Source: Aneurinibacillus sp. REN35 (GTDB taxonomy: Bacteria > Bacillota > Bacilli > Aneurinibacillales > Aneurinibacillaceae). From it: a stretch of 64,000 nucleotides of DNA. A program made the position numbers and the translations under genes. The stretch covers positions 186,001 to 250,000 of the forward strand of contig NZ_JBFTXJ020000005.1 of the NCBI RefSeq assembly GCF_041379945.2, given 5' to 3'. This document shows positions 44,583 through 54,221 of the stretch, one piece after another. Within the stretch, counting starts at the first letter, position 1. Every line of letters starts with the position of its first letter. Under the pieces are notes generated by a model. The model was not told the DNA's origin. It saw only the letters and a program-made list of their open reading frames with translations, and made no database searches.

Positions 44583-45776
44583 TTATTGTGGCTTCAAGCG
44601 AATGATCTTATCGTCTCCCGGGCGCTCCTGCCCTCGGCCATCCCGATTATTCGTCAGTATATAGAGCGAACCGTCAGCCCCTTCGACAATGTCACGAATA
44701 CGACCATATCGGTCCGGAAAAAGCGCATGCAAAGAAACAATTGTAGGCTGCTTCTCCTCTCCCATATCCGCCTTCCATACTTGTTGACCGCGCAGATTGG
44801 CCGCAAGCAGTTGATTCTTCCAGGGGCCTTGACTGATAAAGCTTAAGCCAGATGGCGCCCACGTATCTTCTCCGCTATGCATAAGCGGCGGCTCCATTCC
44901 TTCCTGACGCTCATCGCCTTCAATGACCGGCCACCCGTAATTCGCCCCTGCTTTGATTATATTTAATTCATCATGTGCAGATTGACCATGTTCTACACTG
45001 TACATCTGTCCCGTTTGCGGATGCCATGCTAAGCCCTGGGGATTTCGATGACCATAGCTATAGACGGGAGATGCCGGGTCAGGATTGTCCTGTGGAATAG
45101 TCCCGTCCGAGCGAATACGAAGGATCTTTCCTGCCAGATCTTCTCGTTGCTGCGACCGCTCCCGATCAAGCGCATCACCTGTTGTAATATAGAGCATACC
45201 ATCAGGTCCGAAGCGGAGCCGCCCCCCATTGTGATTCCCATTTCCTGGAATATGGTCAAGCAGGACTTTATCAATCTTGGCACGGTTGTTTCTCTCTACA
45301 AGCCGAAGCACTCGGTTCTTAATCTGACCATTTTGTTCATATGAATGGTACACATACAGATAATGATTCTCTGCAAACTTCGGATCAAGAGCAAGTCCTA
45401 GCAATCCGCCTTCCCCCTGCTCTACAAACGGCGGCGGAAGGGATAGCACCGGCTCTGTAAGCAGCACTCCCTCTCGTATCACGCGCAGCGTTCCCGGACG
45501 TTCCGTAAAAAACATCCTTCCATCCGGTGCAAGCGCCAGCGCCCACGGCACTTGGAGCCCTTCGATAAACACCTCCGGACGATAAGGAATATCCGCTGCC
45601 GCAAGTGGTACGGCCTTTTGTACAAGTGGGCGTTCGGCAGGCTGGGAATGTTCCGCTTCCTTTTGTGGAGGTGAAGCGGGAGCTCCCTCTTTGTCCGGCG
45701 AGCAGCCAGCAGCACCTCCGACCACACTCAGGCACAGCACCCCTGCAATCAACAGTCGTCCCGCATACCGTTTCAT
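44583..45776 (-). CDS. PQQ-type sugar dehydrogenase, lipoprotein
   Basis: 397 residues. Signal peptide with lipobox GAAGC (Cys25) and a linker rich in proline and glutamate precede a GSDH beta-propeller starting VFIEGLQVPWALALAPDGRMFF. GNHNGGRLRFGPDGMLYITTGD and YGHRNPQGLAWHPQTGQMYSVEHG are the soluble glucose/sorbosone dehydrogenase motifs. It would oxidise aldoses outside the membrane if PQQ is supplied. Single gene; cofactor and substrate are inferred from family. Confidence 0.88.
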   Translation of the reverse strand: MKRYAGRLLIAGVLCLSVVGGAAGCSPDKEGAPASPPQKEAEHSQPAERPLVQKAVPLAAADIPYRPEVFIEGLQVPWALALAPDGRMFFTERPGTLRVIREGVLLTEPVLSLPPPFVEQGEGGLLGLALDPKFAENHYLYVYHSYEQNGQIKNRVLRLVERNNRAKIDKVLLDHIPGNGNHNGGRLRFGPDGMLYITTGDALDRERSQQREDLAGKILRIRSDGTIPQDNPDPASPVYSYGHRNPQGLAWHPQTGQMYSVEHGQSAHDELNIIKAGANYGWPVIEGDERQEGMEPPLMHSGEDTWAPSGLSFISQGPWKNQLLAANLRGQQVWKADMGEEKQPTIVSLHALFPDRYGRIRDIVEGADGSLYILTNNRDGRGQERPGDDKIIRLKPQ

Positions 45777-45799
45777 TTCTCTTCCCCTTCCGTCTTTTC

Positions 45800-46957
45800 T
45801 TACTTCAGCGTCACAAGAAAAGCTTCCAAGCGGGTCAAACCTTCTTCTAGAATGTCCATCGCATACGCGTAAGAGATACGAATATATCCTTCACCATACG
45901 AGGAGAATGCATCACCCGGCACCACCGCCACACGCTGCTCCTCAAGCAGACGCGAAGCAAAAGCAAAAGAAGAGAGGCCAAATTGTGAGATGGAGGGAAG
46001 GATATAGAAGGCACCATCCGGCTTAATAACATCAAGCCCCATGGCAGTAAGGCGCTCATATACGTATGTACGGCGCCGATCATACTCTCCTTTCATCGCT
46101 TCCGCATCGTCTATCCCTTCCGTTACCGCTTCAAGTGCCGCATATTGGCTAATCGAGCTTGCACACGTAGCATTATACTGATGAACCTTCACCATCTGTT
46201 CCGTTATGTATGCAGGAGCAAACGTAAAACCAATCCGCCATCCGGTCATAGAATGTGATTTTGATAATCCGTTAATCACGATGGTCTTATCCCGCATAAA
46301 AGGCAGTGCCGCAATAGAGCGGTGTTCCCCTTCATAAATAAGTTCGCTGTAAATCTCATCGGAAATAACAAAAATTTCTTTGTCCGCAAGCAGCGATGCA
46401 ATCTCTTTCACTTCATTCTGACCAAGCGTACATCCGGTTGGATTGGATGGATACGGAAGGATGACACAGCGGGTCTTTGCGGTGATTTTTTCTTCGATCA
46501 GAGCGGCTGTCATCTTAAATCCGGTATGTCGGGTGTCTACATATACAGGTACCGCACCACACAGCCGAATAATCGGCTCATACCCCGGATAGACAGGTCC
46601 CGGCAGAATCACTTCACTTCCTTCTTCTAGAATGGTGCGAAGCGCAATATCGATCGCTTCGCTCGCCCCATTCGTTACGATAATCTCTGCGGCTGCATCG
46701 TAGCGCAGGCCGTACTTCTTCTCCATAAATGTACTAACAGCCTCCCGCAACTGCGGCAAACCAGCATTTGGAGTATATGTTGTGTGATTCTGTTCAATCG
46801 CTCGTTTGCCCGCCTCTTTAATATGCTCCGGCGTAGCAAAGTCCGGCTGTCCAATCGTTAGTGAAATCGCGTCATCATACTGCTGGACGAGATTAAAGAA
46901 TCTGCGGATGCCGGAAATTTGAATGTCGCGTACCCTTGTATTAAGTAAATGCTGCAT
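45800..46957 (-). CDS. patA: Aminotransferase class I, PatA-like
   Basis: 385 residues. The start MQHLLNTRVRDIQISGIRRF and the body (TIGQPDF, LPYPSNPTG, INGLSKSHSMTGWRIGF with the PLP lysine near 237) align with B. subtilis PatA, an aminotransferase for N-acetyl-LL-diaminopimelate or aromatic substrates. ATG at 46957 is chosen over one 11 codons upstream for fit to PatA. Specificity not certain. Confidence 0.88.
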   Translation of the reverse strand: MQHLLNTRVRDIQISGIRRFFNLVQQYDDAISLTIGQPDFATPEHIKEAGKRAIEQNHTTYTPNAGLPQLREAVSTFMEKKYGLRYDAAAEIIVTNGASEAIDIALRTILEEGSEVILPGPVYPGYEPIIRLCGAVPVYVDTRHTGFKMTAALIEEKITAKTRCVILPYPSNPTGCTLGQNEVKEIASLLADKEIFVISDEIYSELIYEGEHRSIAALPFMRDKTIVINGLSKSHSMTGWRIGFTFAPAYITEQMVKVHQYNATCASSISQYAALEAVTEGIDDAEAMKGEYDRRRTYVYERLTAMGLDVIKPDGAFYILPSISQFGLSSFAFASRLLEEQRVAVVPGDAFSSYGEGYIRISYAYAMDILEEGLTRLEAFLVTLK

Positions 46958-47037
46958 ATGTCTCGTTCTTCCTTTCTCCTTATAAAACATGGCCTCTTTT
47001 TGTAAAGTATAGCACGATTTTTACAGAAGAATGGCCG

Positions 47038-47727
47038 CTATTGGACTTTTGCAGAAACAACTCCTTTCATTGATAGCAGCTTCTCGACAATATCTTGATG
47101 ATTGTAGCCCGGCGGAAACGAAACGAGAACAAATGTCGTAACCCCTTGTTCGGTTTCATCCATAGAAATATCTTTAATTGTAATACCCGTCTCTTCCAAA
47201 AGTGCGGTAACACGAGTCAGCATCTGTTGCTCAGGCAATGCAACATAGGAGAGCTGGTATAATGACTTATTCATATGTTTTTTTAAAGGCGGCAGTCCAA
47301 CCATACATAGAACAACGACAATAACGGTGACGATGGAGACAAAATATTGACCTCCACCAATCGCAAAGCCGATAATCATCGCAAGCAGCAGCATAGCCGC
47401 TGTAGAATACCCGCTAATGGTAAACTTATCGCTGCGGAATACGATGCCCGCCGCCAGAAAACCGCCGATTCCGCCGCCTACTTGCGCCGCTAACCGAGCA
47501 GGATCAAATCGCACATTGTCACGGTCAATAAATTCATCAAAACCATACAATGATAGCCACATGAGCAGACACCCGGACACGGCAACAAGAATATGCGTCT
47601 TTAATCCCGCGAATTTATTTTTTCGCTCGCGTTCCCATCCAAGCAATCCGCCTAGTACTACAGCAAGCAGCAAGCGAAACAAAAAGACGAGATTCCGCCC
47701 CCAGTTTATATTCAGGTCAACTTCCAT
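47038..47727 (-). CDS. MgtC/SapB family membrane protein
   Basis: 229 residues: four to five membrane segments (about 12-145) with GGLLGWERERKNKFAGLKTHILV near residue 24, the MgtC/SapB signature, and a C-terminal ACT-like soluble domain (about 155-229). Linked to magnesium limitation and acid tolerance in other bacteria; role here unknown. AGGAGG precedes the ATG. Confidence 0.88.
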   Translation of the reverse strand: MEVDLNINWGRNLVFLFRLLLAVVLGGLLGWERERKNKFAGLKTHILVAVSGCLLMWLSLYGFDEFIDRDNVRFDPARLAAQVGGGIGGFLAAGIVFRSDKFTISGYSTAAMLLLAMIIGFAIGGGQYFVSIVTVIVVVLCMVGLPPLKKHMNKSLYQLSYVALPEQQMLTRVTALLEETGITIKDISMDETEQGVTTFVLVSFPPGYNHQDIVEKLLSMKGVVSAKVQ

Positions 47728-47807
47728 CTCTTTGCCTCCTATACACAGGTATACACAGCAAACGATTTGCTACCTTGCTCTTACCACCTGCGCTCGCTTT
47801 TGAGCAA

Positions 47808-48305
47808 TCATGCAAGCATTCCCTCCGTCTTTAGCTGTTCAAGTACCTTTATATCCGTAGGAAATGCGAGTACAGGCAACGTATCATATGAAAAAAATGC
47901 CACATCCATCAAATCATCCGCCGCCGCAAGTATACCGCCCTCCTCTTCTGCAAGAAACCATATTCCTACCGTGTGCTGATGCGGATTATGAAAATTGGAA
48001 TGCACCGCATAGACACGCTGCACAGCAATGGTAAGTCCTGTTTCTTCGTAGAATTCGCGCCGCAACGCATCATGCACATCCTCATCCCACTCTACATAGC
48101 CACAGGGAATGCACCACTGACCTTCATAGCTGCCCTGGCGTTGTCCCAGAAGGATCTTGCCATCCCTCATGATAATAGCGGCAACTCCTACAGCGGGATT
48201 TTGGTAGAAGATATAGCCGCAGACCGTACAATACGGCTTGCTTGTTTCCTTTTTTTCATTTAATGCAAGCGCTCCCCCACATTTGGGACAATGATGATAT
48301 CGCAT
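47808..48305 (-). CDS. Nudix hydrolase with N-terminal zinc ribbon
   Basis: 165 residues. CPKCGG and CTVCG form a zinc ribbon (Cys6, Cys9, Cys24, Cys27), followed by a Nudix domain whose box GYVEWDEDVHDALRREFYEE plus TGL matches GX5EX7REUXEEXGU exactly. It cleaves nucleoside diphosphate derivatives such as NADH or ADP-ribose; substrate not predictable. ATG at 48305 follows AAGGAG; the upstream extension is rejected. Confidence 0.9.
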   Translation of the reverse strand: MRYHHCPKCGGALALNEKKETSKPYCTVCGYIFYQNPAVGVAAIIMRDGKILLGQRQGSYEGQWCIPCGYVEWDEDVHDALRREFYEETGLTIAVQRVYAVHSNFHNPHQHTVGIWFLAEEEGGILAAADDLMDVAFFSYDTLPVLAFPTDIKVLEQLKTEGMLA

Positions 48306-48376
48306 ATTTTTCTCCTTTTTCATGTAGTATACCTGATTCCCCAATTTCAGACGCATACTGTGTTATATAAAGAAAA

Positions 48377-48426
48377 AGGTGACGATACCCGCTTTCCTTG
48401 TCGGAAAACGCAGGCATCCGTCACCT
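48377..48426 (-). terminator. Terminator of the six-gene FAH/UxaA operon
   Basis: Long stem with outer AGGTGACG/CGTCACCT and inner imperfect pairing, followed on the minus strand by TTTTTCTTT, 18 bp past the stop at 48444. Confidence 0.85.
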
Positions 48427-48443
48427 CTTGCTTCATTACATTA

Positions 48444-49328
48444 CTACACCATTTTATTTGTCAGCGTACCCAATTTTTCAATCTCAACCGTCACTTCATC
48501 TCCGGCTTTCAGCCACTCTCTTTTTTCTTCCGGCAGCCCCATAATCACGCCCTCCGGTGTCCCTGTTAAAATTACATCTCCTGGATACAGCGTCATATGC
48601 TCGGAAATATAGCTAATAATCTCATCACAGCGGAAAATCATATCGGACGTGTTCGAATTCTGGCGCACGTCTCCATTCACAATGGTTTTCACCTGCAATT
48701 GATTCGGATCTCCCACCTCATCTGCTGTTACAAGGTACGGGCCAATCGGGCTGAAATCATCGCATGTTTTGCCAAGCAGCCACTGGGAGCTTTTAAATTG
48801 CAAATCACGGGCCGACAAATCATTCGCATTACAATAACCATACACATACGAAAGTGCGTCTTCGCGCTTTACGTTCTTTGCTTCTTTGCCAATGACAATG
48901 GCTAACTCCACCTCATAATCAACCTGCGTTGATTTCTCCGGTAGTTTTACATTCTGTCCATGTCCTGTAAGCGTGTTGCTGAATTTGCTGAACAGAAGCG
49001 GAGCTTCTGGCGGCGCCATGTTCGATTCTTCGGCATGCTTCTTATAGTTCAGACCGACACAAATAATTTTTGAAGGTTCCGGTACGCACGGACCGAATCT
49101 AAGCGACTCTTCGCTCACAAAACAATCGCTGCCGTTTTGCAGTGCTTCATCGACCAATTGTTCTAGTGCGCACTTTCCACTTGCCCCCTGTTCAATCAAT
49201 GTTTTTACTGAGACAGGAACATTGTCCGCTTTTGCTTGGGCAAGTGCAGCTTCCACATCAAGAATGCCCTTTTGCGTTTTTACCCCTAGGCCCCATTTTC
49301 CTTCTTTCTCGAAAACTACTGTAATCAT
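48444..49328 (-). CDS. FAH-family hydrolase (FAHD1-like)
   Basis: 294 residues. The fumarylacetoacetate hydrolase fold shows KIICVGLNYKKHAEES (about 88), the metal-binding glutamates in VDYEVELAIVIGK, and LTGTPEGV. Sequence is nearer to acylpyruvate or 2,4-diketo-3-deoxy-sugar-acid hydrolases than to KdaD. With the SDR at 52425-53189 it might cleave a 2,4-diketo acid to pyruvate plus a hydroxy acid. Last gene of the operon that begins at 54113. Confidence 0.85.
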   Translation of the reverse strand: MITVVFEKEGKWGLGVKTQKGILDVEAALAQAKADNVPVSVKTLIEQGASGKCALEQLVDEALQNGSDCFVSEESLRFGPCVPEPSKIICVGLNYKKHAEESNMAPPEAPLLFSKFSNTLTGHGQNVKLPEKSTQVDYEVELAIVIGKEAKNVKREDALSYVYGYCNANDLSARDLQFKSSQWLLGKTCDDFSPIGPYLVTADEVGDPNQLQVKTIVNGDVRQNSNTSDMIFRCDEIISYISEHMTLYPGDVILTGTPEGVIMGLPEEKREWLKAGDEVTVEIEKLGTLTNKMV

Positions 49329-49387
49329 GGTGCGCCTCCTACTATACGTAATGTAAATATACTAGTTTTGTCGTCGTTCCCTGCTGC

Positions 49388-50854
49388 CTATGCTTTAACA
49401 AACACCGTTTTAATAGAGGTAAAAAACTCTATTGCAGCCTGACCCTGCTCACGGGAATGCGAGCTGGATTGCTTCATCCCTCCGAACGGAGCCTGTAATT
49501 CAACCCCTGCTGTTTCGGCATTAATCCGCACAAGCCCAGCCTCCATTTCGTTAATAAAAGCAAGCATGCTGCCAATATTCGTTGTATAAATAGAAGCACT
49601 TAGTCCGAATTCCACATCATTTGCCAGCTGGAGCGCTTCTTCGATTGTCTGCACCTTAATTAATGCCAGAACCGGACCAAAGATTTCTTCCTGTGCAATA
49701 ATCATATCATTTGTGACATCTTCAAACACTGTCGGCTGCACATAAAAACCATGCTCGGCATCATTTTCCGTATATCTTTCACCGCCCCAGAGCAGCGCAG
49801 CCCCCTCCTGCTTCCCTTTTTCGATATAGGAAAGGACGGTATTCAGTTGATTTTCACTCGCGCAAGGTCCCATCCAGGTTTCCCCAAGCATTCCGTTGCC
49901 GACCTTTATCTCTTTTACTTTGGCTACCAGCTTTTCTTTGAATGCATCATAGACTTCAGCCTCAACGAACACGCGGCTTGTTGCGGTGCATTTCTGCCCC
50001 GTAGAACGCAGGCCGCCGCTAATGGTTCCTTCTACCGCGAGATCAAGATCGGCGTCTTTTGCAATAATGACAGGGTTTTTTCCTCCCATCTCAAGCTGAT
50101 ACTTCGCGCCACGGGCAAGCGCTCCCTGGCCAACTCTTTTTCCGACAGCATTGGAGCCGGTAAATGTAATGCCATTAATGTCCGGATGTTCAATTATTCC
50201 CTCACCGATAACAGAGCCTTTACCGGTTACCATATTTACAACACCTGCTGGAATCCCGGCTTCATTCATGCATTCAATAATTTTAGCAGCCGTAACCGCT
50301 GCCTCCTGTGCCGGTTTAAGAACAACCGCATTTCCATAGATCAGGGCGGGTGCCATTTTCCAGACTGGAATCGCTACCGGAAAGTTCCATGGAGAGATCA
50401 CACCGACAACACCGAGCGGTACGCGTGTTGTAAACATGAGCGCTTCGCTGTCTGTAGAAGGAATCACATCGCCAACCTTTCGCATCCCTTCCCCCGCATA
50501 GTAACGAAGAATGGCAATGCCGCGAGCCGTTTCTCCTTTTGCCTCAGGAAATGTTTTTCCCATTTCTTTCGTCATCGTTTCTGCAATTTCGTCAAGGCGG
50601 CTTTCCATAACATTCGCTACTTTATAAAGGTAATCCCCCCGTGCCGCACCGGAAAGCTTACGCCATGCCACCTGGGCTTTTTTTGCAGCGGCAACAGCCG
50701 CATCCAGATCTTCACGTGCTGAGCTCTGTACATAGCCGACAATTTCATTTTTGTTGGCCGGGTTGATACTTGCGTCCACCTTGTTTGTAGACGCTGACTT
50801 CCATTCACCGTTTATATAATTTAAATACGTTTTTGTCTCTACCTGTGCAGTCAT
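49388..50854 (-). CDS. Aldehyde dehydrogenase, alpha-ketoglutarate semialdehyde type
   Basis: 488 residues, equal to GucD (YcbD) of B. subtilis. Motifs: [14 protein letters not shown], the glutamate region LEMGGKNP and the catalytic cysteine in [11 protein letters not shown] (about 283). The likely reaction is oxidation of 2,5-dioxovalerate to 2-oxoglutarate, which would complete the pathway from the KdaD-like gene. ATG at 50854 is chosen over one three codons earlier that abuts AAGGAG. Confidence 0.88.
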   Translation of the reverse strand: MTAQVETKTYLNYINGEWKSASTNKVDASINPANKNEIVGYVQSSAREDLDAAVAAAKKAQVAWRKLSGAARGDYLYKVANVMESRLDEIAETMTKEMGKTFPEAKGETARGIAILRYYAGEGMRKVGDVIPSTDSEALMFTTRVPLGVVGVISPWNFPVAIPVWKMAPALIYGNAVVLKPAQEAAVTAAKIIECMNEAGIPAGVVNMVTGKGSVIGEGIIEHPDINGITFTGSNAVGKRVGQGALARGAKYQLEMGGKNPVIIAKDADLDLAVEGTISGGLRSTGQKCTATSRVFVEAEVYDAFKEKLVAKVKEIKVGNGMLGETWMGPCASENQLNTVLSYIEKGKQEGAALLWGGERYTENDAEHGFYVQPTVFEDVTNDMIIAQEEIFGPVLALIKVQTIEEALQLANDVEFGLSASIYTTNIGSMLAFINEMEAGLVRINAETAGVELQAPFGGMKQSSSHSREQGQAAIEFFTSIKTVFVKA

Positions 50855-50903
50855 TTCATCCATCTCCTTTTTACTATTGTTTTTTCACTCCCTGTCCGCC
50901 TGG

Positions 50904-52079
50904 TTAGAAGGTAGGGCCGATACGCCAAATGCCAAAATCGTGCTGCTTTAATATTTCTGATTTCGTCAGTTTTCCTGAGCTTACCAGAGCAATTTCATCA
51001 AAGATACGTTGTCCTACGGATTGTATCGTTTCCTTGCCATCTATGATGGTTCCGGCATTGATATCCATGTTATCCTGCATACTCTCAAACATCGGTGTAT
51101 TGGTTGAAATCTTAATCACAGGGGCAATCGGTGATCCGGTTGGCGTGCCGCGGCCGCTCGTAAACAGCACCACCTGAGCCCCGCCCGCTACCATGCCGGT
51201 TAATTGTTCGATGTCATGACCCGGCGTATCCATCCATACCAGCCCTTTTTGCTGCGGTGCTTGTGCGTAATCAATCAGCTCCTGAAGCGGGCTGCTGCCT
51301 GACTTATTGGCGGCGCCAAGCGATTTTTCTTCTAGGGAGCTTAATCCCCCCTTAATATTACCGGGGCTTGGATTCCCTGTTCGGATGTCGACGCCCATCA
51401 TAATCGCACGGCTTTCCATCTGCTCAATGACCTCGTATACACGGCGGGCAACCTTTTCATTAACCGCTCGTTTGGCCAGAAGGTGTTCGGCTCCGATGAG
51501 TTCTGTCGTTTCTGCCAGAATCGCCGTTCCCCCTGCCTTGACAACCAGATCGCTTACCACACCAACAGCAGGATTGGCAGACAAACCGGAACACGCATCC
51601 GATCCCCCGCATTCCGTTCCAATAATTAATTCGCTAAAATCAAAAGGTTCGCGCAACTGTGCCGATGCATCCTGTACCATTTTTGCCGCTACCTTTGCTC
51701 CTTGGGCGATGGTCATAAGCGTCCCGCCGTTATCCTGAATCGATACTACTTCAACAGGTTTTCCGCTTTTTGCGATTTCTTCCGCTACGCTTCTTGCCTG
51801 ATGCGTCTCACAGCCCAGTCCCAATACAACCACACCATATACATTGGGATTCAGCCCCATACCCACATACGTGCGGAAGGTTTGATCATAGTCAACTCCG
51901 ACCTGAGCACAGCCATGCTGGTGAATGAAGCTGACAGTCCCCTGCACAAGCTGGGTAATCTGGTGTGCCGCCTGAGTAGCACAGGTAATAGTCGGCAGAA
52001 TTAATACATGATTTCGCACGCCGATTTTTCCATCAGGCCGTCGATATCCCCAAAACATCGGTTTATTTTCCTGTGTCAA
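50904..52079 (-). CDS. UxaA-family dehydratase, large subunit
   Basis: 391 residues. It matches the C-terminal part of altronate/galactarate dehydratases: GYRRPDGKIGVRNHVLILP at the start, IIGTECGGSDACSGLSANP and TSGRGTPTGSPIAPVIKI later. Conserved cysteines may bind iron. The start is a TTG at 52079 behind AAGGGGGG; it overlaps the end of the small-subunit gene by 17 bp, so the two are coupled. Substrate may be altronate or another hexonate/pentonate; sulfolactate sulfo-lyase SuyB is a related alternative. Confidence 0.85.
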   Translation of the reverse strand: MTQENKPMFWGYRRPDGKIGVRNHVLILPTITCATQAAHQITQLVQGTVSFIHQHGCAQVGVDYDQTFRTYVGMGLNPNVYGVVVLGLGCETHQARSVAEEIAKSGKPVEVVSIQDNGGTLMTIAQGAKVAAKMVQDASAQLREPFDFSELIIGTECGGSDACSGLSANPAVGVVSDLVVKAGGTAILAETTELIGAEHLLAKRAVNEKVARRVYEVIEQMESRAIMMGVDIRTGNPSPGNIKGGLSSLEEKSLGAANKSGSSPLQELIDYAQAPQQKGLVWMDTPGHDIEQLTGMVAGGAQVVLFTSGRGTPTGSPIAPVIKISTNTPMFESMQDNMDINAGTIIDGKETIQSVGQRIFDEIALVSSGKLTKSEILKQHDFGIWRIGPTF

Positions 52080-52371
52080 CTTTATCCCCCCTTCCTCGTT
52101 TTCCCTCCAGGTTATGAATATGCACATGCTCTCCCGCAGCAATATCACAAGACGCCATGCCAATGACTTCCCCGTATTTTATAATGTCATCCCCTTTGGC
52201 AATGGGTACGACGGCAAACTTATGCCCAAAATCAATCTCATCAGATATCGTTATCCGGTATGTGTGTCCCTCACAGTTCACTTCTACCGCAGCACCCGCC
52301 GGGATTCTGCCAAGCGCTACCGCAACCTTATCCTGCGGCTTCATCATTACCGTTTTATGGATGGCTTCCAT
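52063..52371 (-). CDS. UxaA-family dehydratase, small subunit (SAF domain)
   Basis: 102 residues, one SAF domain (KVAVALGRIPAGAAVEV to GEHVHIHNLEG), equivalent to the N-terminal domain of UxaA/GarD, or to SuyA. AGGAGAG lies before the ATG at 52371; the extra ten codons upstream are rejected. Forms the enzyme with the overlapping large-subunit gene. Confidence 0.85.
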   Translation of the reverse strand: MEAIHKTVMMKPQDKVAVALGRIPAGAAVEVNCEGHTYRITISDEIDFGHKFAVVPIAKGDDIIKYGEVIGMASCDIAAGEHVHIHNLEGKRGRGDKVDTGK

Positions 52372-52424
52372 CGCAGCTTCTCTCCTTTTTGTGAAAATCA
52401 TCGGAAAAGCAAGGAAAATACTTG

Positions 52425-53189
52425 TTAGCGAACAGTAAGCCCGCCATCTGCTACATAATTGCTTCCTGTAACAAAGGACGCCTCTTCACTCGCAAGGAAA
52501 AGAGCGAGATTTGCCACTTCCTCCGGGGTTCCCATCCGACCGATCGGCTGGCGCTGCTGCATTTGCACTCTTGCAGCCTCCGGATTCGGGTTATCTGAAA
52601 GAATCTTTTTAATCCATGGTGACTCAATCGTTCCGGGGGAAATGGCATTGACGCGGATTCCCTTTTTCGCAAAGTCGGAAGCAACCGATTTGGTAAGACC
52701 GACAATCGCCGCTTTGGATGCACAATATCCGGCACGATTGAGCACACCGACCATTCCGGCAACCGAGGCGATGTTTACAATACTGCCGCCACTATCCTGT
52801 TTGAGCATCTGATGGACCGAGTATTTGCAGCCAAAGAAAGCACCTTTGGCATTGACGCTCATCATCGTATCCCAATCTGCCTCTGTCTGCTCAAGCACTG
52901 TTCCCGCCTTGCCGACGCCTGCATTGTTTATCGTTATGTCAAGTCGATGATGCTGCGCAACAATACGTTCAATCACTGCCTTTACCTGTGTTTCCCGCGT
53001 CACGTCAAGCGAGTAGAATGCCGCCTGGTTTCCTGCTGCCTGTATCTCCTCGACCACACGCTGACCACCTGCTTCGTCAATATCACATACCGCGACGAAT
53101 GCACCTGCCGAACTCAATTTCTTGGCGATGGCTTCCCCAATCCCTGAACCTGCTCCTGTTACAAGAGCCACCTTCCCTACTAGCCTCAT
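52425..53189 (-). CDS. Short-chain dehydrogenase/reductase
   Basis: 254 residues, classical SDR: TGAGSGIGEAIAKKL (residues 11-25), NNAGVG, catalytic Ser in NIASVAG and YCASK (Tyr/Lys near 157/161). Oxidation of a sugar acid such as a 2-keto-3-deoxy-aldonate or an aldose is likely from the context, but specificity cannot be read. AAGGAGAG upstream. Confidence 0.87.
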   Translation of the reverse strand: MRLVGKVALVTGAGSGIGEAIAKKLSSAGAFVAVCDIDEAGGQRVVEEIQAAGNQAAFYSLDVTRETQVKAVIERIVAQHHRLDITINNAGVGKAGTVLEQTEADWDTMMSVNAKGAFFGCKYSVHQMLKQDSGGSIVNIASVAGMVGVLNRAGYCASKAAIVGLTKSVASDFAKKGIRVNAISPGTIESPWIKKILSDNPNPEAARVQMQQRQPIGRMGTPEEVANLALFLASEEASFVTGSNYVADGGLTVR

Positions 53190-53219
53190 TAGAAACTCTC
53201 CTTTTTTAAAAAGAAATCA

Positions 53220-54113
53220 TCACACGATTACAGGACTATTTAATGTAACAGGATTATTTAATACGCCAAGATTCGAGATTTCAATTTCAACCCGATCACC
53301 ATCCTGCAGCGTAAATTCATTAGGCGGTACGATACATGTTCCTGTCAGCAATACGGTTCCATCAAAAATCTCGTTATCCTTCACAAGATAGGACACAAGT
53401 TCATCAAACGTCCGCTTTAACTGACCTGTGCTGGCCGTTCCCTCTACCACCTTTTTTTCCTTGCGGTAAATCCGACACGTAATCTGGAATTGATAAGGAT
53501 CTTCCACTGTCTCTGCCAAGCGGATAGTCGGCCCAATGGAGCAGGAATGTTTCCATACTTTTGCCTGCGGCAGATATAACGGATTCTCTCCTTCAATATC
53601 CCGGCAGCTCATATCATTGCCAATGGTATAACCAATCACCTTGCCGTTCTTGTTAAGAACAAGGCCAAGCTCCGGCTCCGGAATTTGCCAGTTAGAATCA
53701 TTGCGCAGATACACCGGCTGATTCGGGCCAATTGTGCGGGCCGCTGTCGACTTAAAAAAGATTTCCGGACGTTCTGCATCATACACCTTGTCATAGAAAG
53801 TAGTTGCATCAAGCTTGCCGTCAGTCGCTTCATAATTTCTTGCGTCGCGGCTCTTCTCATACGTTACGCCGGCAGCCCATACTTCTGGGGCTTCAATCGG
53901 AACAAGCAGCTTTACATCCGCAAGCTCTATCGGCAGTGCGTCTTTTCCCTCGATCGCATCCTCGATCAGGCGAAGCGGCGTTACATTTTGCTCATCCGCC
54001 TCTTTGACTAGCTGTAAGAAATCTGTATAAGGAAGAGCATATAGTTTATCTTCATCCGTTAAGGCTGCTAACGTAGGAACCGAACTTTCATTTGAGTAGC
54101 GAATTATACGCAT
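53220..54113 (-). CDS. FAH-family 2-keto-3-deoxy-pentonate dehydratase-like protein (KdaD/AraD1 type)
   Basis: 297 residues. WAAGVTYEKSRDARN and PEIFFKSTAARTIGPNQPV, EPELGLVLNKNGKVIGYTIGNDMSCRDIEGENPL is the pattern of 2-keto-3-deoxyarabinonate dehydratases rather than of FAHD1. It would form alpha-ketoglutarate semialdehyde for the aldehyde dehydrogenase in the same operon. Second of two adjacent ATGs is used (GGAGG at 6 nt). First gene of the six-gene operon; an operator candidate precedes it. Confidence 0.8.
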   Translation of the reverse strand: MRIIRYSNESSVPTLAALTDEDKLYALPYTDFLQLVKEADEQNVTPLRLIEDAIEGKDALPIELADVKLLVPIEAPEVWAAGVTYEKSRDARNYEATDGKLDATTFYDKVYDAERPEIFFKSTAARTIGPNQPVYLRNDSNWQIPEPELGLVLNKNGKVIGYTIGNDMSCRDIEGENPLYLPQAKVWKHSCSIGPTIRLAETVEDPYQFQITCRIYRKEKKVVEGTASTGQLKRTFDELVSYLVKDNEIFDGTVLLTGTCIVPPNEFTLQDGDRVEIEISNLGVLNNPVTLNSPVIV

Positions 54114-54127
54114 CATAAACCTCCAAT

Positions 54128-54146
54128 AATTTGATATTATAAAACT
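54128..54146 (-). promoter_or_regulatory. Operator-like 19-mer and -10 of the FAH/UxaA operon
   Basis: On the minus strand AGTTTTATAATATCAAATT, which contains TATAAT as a likely -10. It agrees with the 19-mer AGTTTTACAATATAAAACT at 57620-57638 at 16 of 19 positions. An IclR-type repressor bound here would block the promoter. Confidence 0.55.
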
Positions 54147-54221
54147 TAGTTTTTAATTTTTACTCTGTCTCGATCCATTCATAGAACAACTTCTCATCTT
54201 TCTTTCACCTGTACTTTTCAC

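Noticed and set aside
49751-50722. Plus-strand open frame of 323 codons
   Set aside because: Antisense to the aldehyde dehydrogenase gene, rich in Cys, His, Arg and Asn; a mirror of a biased gene, not a protein family.
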